13,466 bases of DNA, taken from the NCBI GenBank assembly GCA_910584045.1, contig CAJTYO010000066.1, positions 1 through 13,466 of the forward strand, written 5' to 3'. The notes under the pieces were generated by a model that saw nothing but the letters and a program-made list of their open reading frames with translations, was not told the DNA's origin and ran no database searches. A program made the translations under genes and the position numbers. This document shows positions 1-6,273 of this stretch, piece by piece. Origin of the DNA: an uncultured Oscillospiraceae bacterium (GTDB lineage: Bacteria > Bacillota > Clostridia > Oscillospirales > Oscillospiraceae). Every line of letters begins with the position of its first letter. Within the stretch, counting starts at the first letter, position 1.

Positions 1-807
1 GTGGTAGGAACCGCTCTTGCTGCACCAGCCGCCGTTTTGATAGGCCCACTCCGCCATCTCAACGGGGTCTACGATGTCGTCTGTCAGGGAGGACACCACA
101 ATGGACATGGAGGTGGGACCGCAACCGTAGCCGCCAATGTTGTCTGTGCCGTAGGGTTTGTTGGCCCAGCGTTCGTCCAGCTGATTGAAATAGACCACCT
201 CCGTGGCGCCGTCTGTAAAGCGGACATTCCCCAGGGAAACAATCGTAGTTCCACCATACTCAGTGTACTGGAACATCCCATCGCCCAGGAACAGGCTGAG
301 GTTCTGGGCATAGTCTCCAGCCAGTGACTTCTGGTCATCAGTCAGGTGGAACACCGTATCGGCAAAGTAGCCCTCTCCATTGTAAACGAGGGTGTAGATG
401 TACCAGGTTTCCTCCTTTGTCTCCACCACGTCCTCTGTATCCGGGTCATCGTCCTCCACCGTCCGGGTCTCACTGGTGCGGGTATAAGAATAGAGGCTGC
501 TTTTGCCCTGTCGAAGAACGGCCTGCATATCCGCCAGAGAGATGGTGTCCCAGGTATCTCCCTTGGCTGCGCAGTATTGGGCGATAAAGGAGTTGACGTT
601 GCTGCTCATGTCGGCGGCATAGGGGTTAATGACCTCGTAGTTGTCGCCGCTAGTGGTGGCAAAGTCCTGGGCAATCCGGGCCTCCGCATCGGTGATGCCC
701 TCACCCAGCACCTGATTGACGGCAAAGGCGATGTCATTGGTGTTCTGAACGATAGCGGTGTACTGCTCGGCTTCACTGCCATAGAAATACGCTAAATCCA
801 GCGACAT
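1..807 (-). CDS. C39-type cysteine peptidase of conjugative-element style, partial, chimeric N-terminus
   Basis: The gene reads leftward from ATG 807 with no stop before the window edge, giving 269 codons. A good ribosome binding site (AGGAGG) lies just upstream. Residues about 195-269 look like a peptidase C39_2 domain: Y-F-N-Q-L-D-E-R-W, then G-Y-G-C-G-P-T-S with the presumed catalytic Cys229. The catalytic His and Asp would lie beyond the edge. Residues 16-190 resemble the extracytoplasmic stretch of cell-wall hydrolases in Tn1549/CTn-type conjugative elements, including a T-R-T-S-E-T-R-T-V-E beta-hairpin region. Family members usually begin with a cationic segment and a membrane anchor, and neither is present here. 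Residues 1-15 (start M-S-L-D, then F-Y-G-S-E-A-E-Q) instead look like the start of a plasmid/ICE replication initiator of RepA type. I infer a deletion fusion that probably leaves the peptidase in the cytoplasm. The family call is fairly firm and the fusion less so. Confidence 0.7.
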   Translation of the reverse strand, partial: MSLDLAYFYGSEAEQYTAIVQNTNDIAFAVNQVLGEGITDAEARIAQDFATTSGDNYEVINPYAADMSSNVNSFIAQYCAAKGDTWDTISLADMQAVLRQGKSSLYSYTRTSETRTVEDDDPDTEDVVETKEETWYIYTLVYNGEGYFADTVFHLTDDQKSLAGDYAQNLSLFLGDGMFQYTEYGGTTIVSLGNVRFTDGATEVVYFNQLDERWANKPYGTDNIGGYGCGPTSMSIVVSSLTDDIVDPVEMAEWAYQNGGWCSKSGSYH

Positions 808-834
808 TTTGACAGCCTCCTTTTCTTTGCGGTG

Positions 835-879
835 AAATACAAAAGCGCCCTGGCCGCTATCGTCAACGGCCAGGGCGCT
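835..879 (-). terminator. Hairpin with short U-tract in the leader of the C39 gene
   Basis: Perfect 13-bp arms at 844-856 and 867-879 enclose a 10-base loop. On the minus strand the hairpin is followed by TTTTGTATTT, so it can act as an intrinsic terminator for leftward transcription. It stands about 30 bases ahead of the C39 start and no minus-strand gene lies to its right. It would therefore act as a leader attenuator, or it is a leftover leader of the gene whose start codons were captured. The T-tract has only four uninterrupted T's, so termination may be partial. Confidence 0.6.
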
Positions 880-967
880 ACGCTCCGTGAATTAAAAATG
901 AACCCTACCACCAGTGGAAAGTAATCGGTAGCAGGTAAAATAGAGTTAGAAATCGCTTATTTTAATT

Positions 968-987
968 ACAAAGTTTTCACAAAGTTT
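968..987. repeat. Tandem ACAAAGTTT repeat upstream of recombinase promoter
   Basis: ACAAAGTTT occurs at 968-976 and again at 979-987, an 11-base period of about one helical turn. It lies just upstream of the predicted -35 box of the first recombinase gene. Such phasing suits binding of a dimeric or tandem regulator, but no known operator is recognised. The rest of 880-1063 is AT-rich spacer with nothing else I can name. Confidence 0.4.
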
Positions 988-999
988 ATCAATATGTAC

Positions 1000-1028
1000 T
1001 TTACAAAAAGTGTCCATTGTGATATAAA
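1000..1028 (+). promoter_or_regulatory. Predicted sigma-A-type promoter of the first serine recombinase
   Basis: TTTACA (1000-1005) and TATAAA (1023-1028) are separated by 17 bases. Transcription would start near 1035, leaving a leader of roughly 30 bases before the ribosome binding site at 1051-1057. In B. subtilis the sigK-excising recombinase is made only in the mother cell, under SigE and SpoIIID. I see no clear SigE-type promoter here, so expression may not be restricted to sporulation. Confidence 0.5.
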
Positions 1029-1063
1029 AATTGTGAATTTGTACCACGATGGAGGTGCCTGAG

Positions 1064-2905
1064 ATGAAAGACACAGAACAAATCGTGATTTACTCTCGAA
1101 AATCTAAGTTTACAGGCAAAGGAGAAAGTATTGAAAACCAAATAGAAATGTGCAAACAGTATATACGGCTGCATTTTGGAGAAAAAGCTGCCAACAGCGT
1201 TCTGGTGTACGAAGATGAAGGCTTTTCTGGAGGCAACCTGGAACGCCCACAGTTCAAAAAGATGATGGCAGAGGCTAAAGAAAAGAAATTCCATGCTATT
1301 GTTGTCTATCGGCTTGACCGAATCAGCCGTAATATTGGGGACTTTGCGAAGCTGATCGAAAAGCTGAATGGTATGAAAATTGACTTTATCTCCATAAAGG
1401 AACAGTTTGATACATCTTCTCCCATGGGACGGGCCATGATGTATATTTCCTCCGTTTTCTCTCAGTTGGAACGTGAAACCATTGCAGAACGAATCCGTGA
1501 CAATATGCACGAATTATCAAAAACGGGACGTTGGCTGGGTGGCGTTCCGCCTACTGGCTATCAGTCCGAAAGTGTGTCCAGCATAACGATTGATGGAAAG
1601 GCCAAAAAAGCCTGTAAATTGAAATCTATCCCAGAAGAAATCAGTCTTGTTAAGCTAATTTACGATAAATTTCTTGAAACAGGCTCTTTGACCAAAACCG
1701 ATACATATTTACTTCAAAATGGATACACCACAAAAAACGGAAACCAGTTTACCCGTTTTGCAATTAAAGGCATTCTTACAAATCCTGTTTACATGATTGC
1801 CGATGAATTTGCCTACACTTATCTGAAGGAAAAAAATGTTGACTTATTCTCAGATGAAAATGAATTTGATGGTGTTCATGGTATCATGGCTTATAACCGC
1901 ACTTTGCAGCAACCCGGAAAAGCGAACCAAATCAAGCCAATGGAGGAATGGATTGTATCGGTAGGAAAGCACGAAGGAGCAATCGAAGGAGCCACATGGG
2001 TAAAGGTGCAGAATCTTCTGGATCGGAATAAGTCTAAAGGCTACAAAAAGCCACGCAGTAATGTGGCGCTGCTTTCTGGTTTACTGGTTTGCGGCAACTG
2101 CCGCGACTATATGCGGCCAAAGGTTTCTCAGCGGACAAACACAAAGGGAGACTTGATTTACACCTACCTGTGCTCCACAAAAGAGCGCAGCAGAAGCCAT
2201 AACTGCAACATGAAAAATTGTAACGGTAATATTTTGGATGCGGACGTTATCGAGCAGTTGAAATCGCTCAGTGAGGACCATTCGGACTTTTTCCAGCAGA
2301 TTGAGCGCAGTAAACGTGTCCTAATGGGTGACAGGCAAGAATATGATAATGAAATTGCCCAGCTTAAAAGCAACCTTACTGAAAACGACGATGAAATCAA
2401 AGGATTGGTTTCTGCATTGGGTAAGGCGGCCGGTACTTCTGCGGAGTCCTACATTATGGAGCAAATTGATGAACTGCATAATAAAGGTGAATCTCTAAGA
2501 CGGCGATTGGCAGAATTGGAAGAGTTGATCTCCAGCAGTACCTGGTCAGAAATAGAATTTGATCTTTTGGCTCAGATGCTGGCTACGTTCAAAAGCACAG
2601 TTGACCAAATGACCGTTGAACAGAAGCGGGCAGCAATCCGCACGATTGTAAAACAAGTTATCTGGGATGGGAAGAATGCGCACCTTGTTCTGTTTGGGTC
2701 AAACTATAAGTATGAATTTCCGGAAAAACCCATTGGAATCGGTGATAAAATAGCGAATAATGTTGAAAAAGAAAATTTTGATGAGGCGGCCGAAAGGGGA
2801 GATGTGGAGCCGTTAGGAGAGTATAGCATTCTCAATGCACCTGGCAGAATAAGTAGCAAGCCTAACATTTTTTTCTGGTTTATAACTGGAAATTCCCTTG
2901 ATTAG
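1064..2905 (+). CDS. Large serine recombinase, SpoIVCA-like (skin-type)
   Basis: A 613-residue DNA integrase/excisionase. The start is ATG 1064, not the in-frame ATG 1049, because GGAGGTG at 1051-1057 sits six bases before it. The resolvase domain carries the nucleophile in Y-S-R-K-S (Ser14), the L-D-R-I-S-R active-site segment (Arg83, Arg86), and the long helix with F-S-Q-L-E-R-E-T at about 128-150. A recombinase domain follows (about 160-300), then a zinc ribbon with Cys343, Cys346, Cys370, Cys381 and Cys386, and a coiled coil at about 415-515. Composition is AT-richer than the genes to the right. The gene converges on the sigma-factor remnant, as spoIVCA converges on the N-terminal half of sigK in B. 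subtilis. Roughly the last 25 codons are read antisense through that remnant, so the C-terminus and stop come from the target gene and would change after excision. Confidence 0.9.
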   Translation: MKDTEQIVIYSRKSKFTGKGESIENQIEMCKQYIRLHFGEKAANSVLVYEDEGFSGGNLERPQFKKMMAEAKEKKFHAIVVYRLDRISRNIGDFAKLIEKLNGMKIDFISIKEQFDTSSPMGRAMMYISSVFSQLERETIAERIRDNMHELSKTGRWLGGVPPTGYQSESVSSITIDGKAKKACKLKSIPEEISLVKLIYDKFLETGSLTKTDTYLLQNGYTTKNGNQFTRFAIKGILTNPVYMIADEFAYTYLKEKNVDLFSDENEFDGVHGIMAYNRTLQQPGKANQIKPMEEWIVSVGKHEGAIEGATWVKVQNLLDRNKSKGYKKPRSNVALLSGLLVCGNCRDYMRPKVSQRTNTKGDLIYTYLCSTKERSRSHNCNMKNCNGNILDADVIEQLKSLSEDHSDFFQQIERSKRVLMGDRQEYDNEIAQLKSNLTENDDEIKGLVSALGKAAGTSAESYIMEQIDELHNKGESLRRRLAELEELISSSTWSEIEFDLLAQMLATFKSTVDQMTVEQKRAAIRTIVKQVIWDGKNAHLVLFGSNYKYEFPEKPIGIGDKIANNVEKENFDEAAERGDVEPLGEYSILNAPGRISSKPNIFFWFITGNSLD

Positions 2906-2968
2906 TCCGATAGTCCCGATGGAAATAAGATCATCTTGGTCAACGCTTTGGGTGTAATATTTCTTAAA
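2813..2968 (-). pseudogene. sigK: Internal fragment of sporulation sigma factor (sigK-like), truncated at both ends
   Basis: The minus-strand frame holds 46 codons of sigma-70 region 2 sequence, from K-K-Y-Y (2965) to C-I-E-N (2828). It includes D-D-L-I-S-I-G-T-I-G-L and R-L-A-T-Y-S-A-R-C-I-E-N, hallmarks of the SigE/SigK family. The K-K-Y-Y followed by D-Q-D-D-L fits clostridial SigK best, and SigE remains possible. The frame is intact, with no stop or frameshift, so it may be a split functional segment and not a decayed pseudogene. To the right the frame runs into the tail of the second recombinase. To the left it ends at the skin-type junction and stops after four foreign codons. Neither the N-terminal part (R-L-V-A-H motif side) nor the C-terminal part is present in the window. 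Confidence 0.75.
2827..2833 (-). other. Putative skin-type attachment junction in sigK
   Basis: On the minus strand the sigma-factor reading frame runs ...Cys-Ile-Glu-Asn, with GAGAATG at 2833-2827. It then diverges into A-I-L-S and a stop at 2815-2813. In sigma-K proteins the next residues are normally Glu-Ile-Leu-Met. The skin element of B. subtilis recombines within a five-base AATGA at this same Glu-Asn-Glu position. The AATG shared here and the abrupt loss of homology mark this as an element/host junction. The exact crossover bases cannot be fixed without the opposite end of the element. Confidence 0.6.
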
Positions 2969-4593
2969 CGGATACCCAGAAAGGAAGATTTTTCCCGCTG
3001 GAAAGCGACCTCCCACATTCCGCCGAATTTCAGATGAATGTCAAGATAGATATTCTCTTTGGTGCTCTCTTTCTTGACTACAATATGGTCAAGGATCGTT
3101 GTAACCAGAGAAGAATCTATGCCGTTGCTAAAGGACAACGCCTGTTCAACAGCGGATTTAATTTCGGAAAGCCGCGTTTTGGAGCATCTGCTTTTTTCCT
3201 CCTCTGCTTGCAATATTTGCATCTGGCTTTCCAAGCTCTTGATCTGTTCATTAAAGCTATCGTTGCGGCGTTTGAATTCCTCAACAGTTATCGCTCCGGC
3301 AATGCTCAATTCCAGCAGCCGGTCTTTTTTAGCGGATAAATCATCTACTTCAGCTTCCAGCCGCTGTGTATCCCTGGCATAGTCATGTTCATCCGGAACG
3401 GCCTGGATGACTTTCACTACCGCGTCCACGATTGCCTGTTTGTTTTTTGCAAGCTGATTAAATATCTGCGCCATAATCTGATCCAATTCTGTTGTTCGCA
3501 GCTGCGGCGCTGAGCAGGCTGACTTACCCCTTGCATGGTAAATTTTGCACTGCCAGACCTCTTTTTCTCCAGAATTGCTCTTGATTGTGTGGCGATGGAA
3601 GCTGGTTCCATGCTCTTCACAGATGATTTTACCGCTGTAGGGGTAACGATTGTGGAATTCTGCCCTGCTTTGATGGGCACGAGCCTGTTCGCTGCGGCGC
3701 TTGTAAAGAGCATTGGCCCGATCCCATAGCTCTTCAGATACGATGGCAGGGATGGATGGGTCAGGGTACATCACCCACTCCTCCTTGTCCAGAAATATCT
3801 TCCGTTTGCTGCGGTAGTCCACAGTCTGGGACTTGTTGGCGCAGTACCAGCCTTTATACTTGGGGTTGCAAAGGATATGCCTGATCGTCAGCACATTGAA
3901 CTCATTACCCTTTCGGCTGGTGAACCCCTCGTCATACAACACTTGAGAGATTCGCCGGACGCCCAGCTGCTGGTTGGCATAGAGGTCGAAGATCCGTCGT
4001 ACCGCCTGGGCTTCTGTTTCGTTGATGGTCAGCACACAATCTTTCTTGTCGTAGCCCCACAATTTGTCATTTCCCAGCACATGGCCGTTTTTAATGGCTT
4101 GCCGAAAGCCGAATTTCAACCGTTCAGATAATTTCCGCACTTCGTCTTGGGCAACTCCGGCCATGACCACCAGCCGGAACTCACTGTCACTTTCCAAGGT
4201 GTTAATATTATCATTCTGAAAGAACACACCCACATCATGCTCCAGAAGCTCCTGGGTGTACTGGATGCTGTCCAGAGTAGAACGTGAAAAGCGGGATATT
4301 TCTTTCGTGATGATGAAGTCAAAGCGTCCCGCTTTGGCATCTGCAATCATCCGATTGAAACTATCCCGCTTTTTTGTGCTTGTCCCGGAAATGCCCTCGT
4401 CGATATATCCGGAACAGTATGTCCAGTTTGGCTTGCTTTGGATAAATTCGGTGTAATACTGCACCTGGTTCTCCAGGCTATTGAGCTGCTCATCCTTGTC
4501 CGTAGAAACTCTGGCGTAAAAGGTCACCCGGAGGGGAAGATCATAAATGGACTTCCCCATCCGCATCTCAGTTCGTATCCGGTGTACATTCAT
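2902..4593 (-). CDS. Second large serine recombinase, minus strand
   Basis: A 563-residue site-specific recombinase. The ATG at 4593 is preceded by GAGGAGG. The N-terminal resolvase domain has F-Y-A-R-V-S with nucleophile Ser30, then L-E-N-Q-V-Q-Y-Y. The segments T-K-E-I-S-R-F-S-R-S and R-K-L-S-E-R-L-K-F-G-F follow. The recombinase domain spans about 170-290. Next come a metal-ribbon-like Cys/His region at about 325-370 and a coiled coil at about 400-475. Composition and family subtype differ from the first recombinase, so it belongs to a different element. The last roughly 20 codons are read through the start of the sigma-factor fragment in another frame, and the stop (2902-2904) overlaps the stop of the opposing recombinase gene. 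This places one end of its element near 2969-2975. The other end was not found. Confidence 0.88.
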   Translation of the reverse strand: MNVHRIRTEMRMGKSIYDLPLRVTFYARVSTDKDEQLNSLENQVQYYTEFIQSKPNWTYCSGYIDEGISGTSTKKRDSFNRMIADAKAGRFDFIITKEISRFSRSTLDSIQYTQELLEHDVGVFFQNDNINTLESDSEFRLVVMAGVAQDEVRKLSERLKFGFRQAIKNGHVLGNDKLWGYDKKDCVLTINETEAQAVRRIFDLYANQQLGVRRISQVLYDEGFTSRKGNEFNVLTIRHILCNPKYKGWYCANKSQTVDYRSKRKIFLDKEEWVMYPDPSIPAIVSEELWDRANALYKRRSEQARAHQSRAEFHNRYPYSGKIICEEHGTSFHRHTIKSNSGEKEVWQCKIYHARGKSACSAPQLRTTELDQIMAQIFNQLAKNKQAIVDAVVKVIQAVPDEHDYARDTQRLEAEVDDLSAKKDRLLELSIAGAITVEEFKRRNDSFNEQIKSLESQMQILQAEEEKSRCSKTRLSEIKSAVEQALSFSNGIDSSLVTTILDHIVVKKESTKENIYLDIHLKFGGMWEVAFQREKSSFLGIRLRNITPKALTKMILFPSGLSD

Positions 4594-4762
4594 GCTCGTC
4601 TGCCTCCTCTGTCAAGCACACAGGATACCGGAAGAAGTCCGGAAAGTCTATTGAAGAATATACCAAATCTAACGCCCTGGAATAGGTAGTTTTCGATATA
4701 AGTCCAGCGGATAAAATGCGTCCCAGCAGGACGCTTACCAGATCTCGCTGTGGGCTATCCAT
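4568..4762 (-). CDS. Small conserved-looking protein translated ahead of the recombinase
   Basis: A 64-residue ORF starting at ATG 4762 with GAGGTG seven bases upstream. It overlaps the recombinase start by 26 bases, so the two are probably co-transcribed and translationally coupled. The protein is acidic at its C-terminus, has no membrane segment or signal peptide, and reads as a compact helical protein (L-V-S-V-L-L-G-R-I-L near the N-terminus, D-F-P-D-F-F-R-Y-P-V in the middle). Small ORFs in this position are common ahead of serine recombinases in Clostridia elements. A role as accessory or directionality factor is possible, but nothing in the sequence proves it. Confidence 0.6.
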   Translation of the reverse strand: MDSPQRDLVSVLLGRILSAGLISKTTYSRALDLVYSSIDFPDFFRYPVCLTEEADEHECTPDTN

Positions 4763-4802
4763 GTTGCATCACCTCGGTTCACTATATGAAATCCTTATAT
4801 GA

Positions 4803-4836
4803 TAAATGCCGATTGGGCAAACCCAACCGGCATTTA
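4803..4836 (-). repeat. 15-bp stem inverted repeat upstream of the small ORF
   Basis: Arms 4803-4817 and 4822-4836 enclose a four-base loop. The single imperfection is an A-C mismatch in plus-strand RNA but a G-U wobble in minus-strand RNA, so the fold favours leftward transcripts. No T-tract follows. It lies about 40 bases before the ribosome binding site of the small ORF/recombinase pair and is followed directly by a 12-base palindrome at 4836-4847. It could be a leader structure, part of the element's right-end recombination site, or an operator. Confidence 0.45.
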
Positions 4837-4957
4837 CGATACATCGTAGTCAGAGGAACATCTTCAAATCAATCAACGCAGCTGGCCGCATCCAGCTACC
4901 ACGCGCCCTCCTTCAAATCCATAACCCTGCCGATCGGACGTGAAACAGAAATGTTGC

Positions 4958-4987
4958 TTGACGTGCAGCACGGCAGGATGCTATAGT
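4958..4987 (+). promoter_or_regulatory. Predicted promoter of the ribokinase-like gene, with palindrome in the spacer
   Basis: TTGACG (4958-4963) and TATAGT (4982-4987) are 18 bases apart, with a start near 4994 and a leader of about 50 bases. The 11-base palindrome CGTGCAGCACG (4962-4972) overlaps the -35 box and spacer, where a repressor would block transcription. It does not match an operator I recognise with confidence. Confidence 0.5.
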
Positions 4988-5044
4988 GGCCTTGATAGTG
5001 TTTTTCTCTAAGATGCCGCGCGAGAAATAATGAGGTAAAGTGTT

Positions 5045-5938
5045 ATGAAAATTTTAACCCTGGGCTCGTTGAATTTTGATTTCGTATACAGTGTCCCTCA
5101 TGTGAATCTGGAGGGCGAGACCATCTCAGCCCGCAGCCTGGAACAGAAGCACGGAGGCAAGGGGCTGAACCAGGCTGTCGCCCTGGCGCGGGCGGGCGCG
5201 GAGGTCTTTATGGCCGGATGCGTGGGCGAGGACGGCGGCGAGCTGGTGGAGACATTGCGCCGGTCCGGCGTGAATTCGGAGTGCGTCCGTGTTGTGGAGG
5301 GCCGCAGCGGTCACGCCGTTATCCAGCTGACGGACTCTGGGGCCAACGCCATTGTAATATACGGAGGAACCAACCAAATGGTTTCACCGGAGATGATCGA
5401 CGAGACCCTGGCGCGTTTCATGCCTGGCGATTACATCCTCCTGCAGAATGAGATTTCCTGTGTGGCATATGCCATACGCGCCGCGAAGGAGAGAGGAATG
5501 CTGGTGGCCTTCAATCCCTCCCCTGTCTCCGAGGAGCTGAAGGGGTATCCGCTGGAGCTTGCGGACGTGCTGATTCTGAATGAACTGGAGGGACAGGCCC
5601 TGGCCGGCACGCCGGACGGGGCAGAGGCAGGCGCGGTACTGAGCGCTCTGGTTAAACGCTTCCCCAAGGCCTCCATCGTCCTTACGCTGGGTGCGGATGG
5701 CGCGATGTACCGCGACGGAGCCTGTGAGCTGTCGTGCCCCGCCCGGCGGGTAGCCGTTGTGGATACCACCGGAGCGGGCGACACCTTCTGCGGTTATTTC
5801 CTGGCATGTATCATGGAGGGCAGGGCTCCTGCCGCTGCACTGAATCTTGCCGCCAGAGCAAGTGCTCTCGCCGTGGGCAGGAAGGGCGCGGCCGCCAGCA
5901 TCCCCACCCGCAGCGAGGTAGAGAGCGCAGTCCTCTGA
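5045..5938 (+). CDS. rbsK: Ribokinase-like PfkB family sugar kinase
   Basis: A 297-residue cytoplasmic kinase of normal ribokinase length. The ATG at 5045 follows a GAGGT ribosome binding site. The first PfkB signature G-G-K-G-L-N-Q (37-43) lies in the sugar-binding part. N-P-S-P (157-160) and L-N-E-L-E (178-182) match the ribokinase core. The second signature D-T-T-G-A-G-D-T-F (240-248) supplies the anion hole and the catalytic base Asp246. The family phosphorylates ribose or related sugars and nucleosides on the terminal hydroxyl, using ATP and Mg2+. It stands alone with its own promoter and no rbs transporter, so the substrate is uncertain. Deoxyribose, pseudouridine or another furanose are alternatives. 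Confidence 0.88.
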   Translation: MKILTLGSLNFDFVYSVPHVNLEGETISARSLEQKHGGKGLNQAVALARAGAEVFMAGCVGEDGGELVETLRRSGVNSECVRVVEGRSGHAVIQLTDSGANAIVIYGGTNQMVSPEMIDETLARFMPGDYILLQNEISCVAYAIRAAKERGMLVAFNPSPVSEELKGYPLELADVLILNELEGQALAGTPDGAEAGAVLSALVKRFPKASIVLTLGADGAMYRDGACELSCPARRVAVVDTTGAGDTFCGYFLACIMEGRAPAAALNLAARASALAVGRKGAAASIPTRSEVESAVL

Positions 5939-5972
5939 TTGCGTCTGTCTTCCGGACTTATATAGTCGAAGC

Positions 5973-6167
5973 ACTCGAAAACCGGTAAAGTTCGGTGAGG
6001 AAACTGTGACGCGGGCTGCGTTGTCTTCTTTGACGGGCGGCAGCCTGTCTGCGTCCTCCGCCTTGCCGCACCCCAGTTTCTCTCGCCTCCTTTTTACCGA
6101 TTCTCAAGAGAGTACAGAGACCTTACGGCAGATTGTCTGTGTACCTTCTGCCGTACAGGTCTTTTTT
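5973..6167 (+). ncRNA. Candidate structured small RNA (rod-like fold plus terminator)
   Basis: The stretch after rbsK can form a nested, rod-like structure. Pairs include 5973-5976 with 6110-6113, 5983-5989 with 6093-6099, 5997-5999 with 6087-6089, 6000-6006 with 6074-6080, 6008-6012 with 6051-6055, and 6014-6019 with 6040-6045. A large one-sided bulge (6056-6073) interrupts the middle. A strong intrinsic terminator ends the unit. A weak promoter-like pair, TTGCGT (5939-5944) and TATAGT (5961-5966) with a 16-base gap, would start an RNA near 5973 of about 195 bases. The size and bulged rod recall 6S RNA, but I cannot confirm its conserved bases. It could also be only the rbsK 3' untranslated region. 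No protein frame here looks real. Confidence 0.35.
6118..6167 (+). terminator. Intrinsic terminator
   Basis: A 15-bp stem (6118-6132 with 6147-6162, one bulged base at 6156) and a 14-base loop are followed by six T's at 6162-6167. It ends transcription from rbsK or from the candidate small RNA and insulates the next operon. Confidence 0.85.
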
Positions 6168-6206
6168 GATTGGGCGAAAGAAGCGTTAAAGTGCCCAAAT
6201 TAGACC

Positions 6207-6235
6207 TTGCCAACGAGGGGCTGTTTTAGTATAAT
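6207..6235 (+). promoter_or_regulatory. Strong sigma-A promoter of the fapA-cheX-cheY operon
   Basis: TTGCCA (6207-6212) and a consensus TATAAT (6230-6235) are exactly 17 bases apart. Transcription would begin near 6242, giving a leader of about 30 bases. The leader contains a four-codon ATG frame (6258-6272) whose TGA ends one base before the ATG of the first gene. Confidence 0.8.
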
Positions 6236-6273
6236 GATGGTATAAAACTTCTGGGAAATGGCGGTGCTGTGAA

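Noticed and set aside
1049..1063. Earlier ATG for the first serine recombinase
   Set aside because: This ATG overlaps the GGAGGTG ribosome binding site of ATG 1064, and homologues start with a short Met-Lys leader before the resolvase domain.
4763..5040. N-terminal part of sigK at the right end of the second element
   Set aside because: I read both strands for the R-L-V-A-H region and a sigma-factor start and saw neither.
5973..6167. Cyclic-di-GMP, cobalamin or T-box leader controlling the fapA operon
   Set aside because: I could not find the conserved cores of these classes, and the stretch ends in a terminator before a separate strong promoter.
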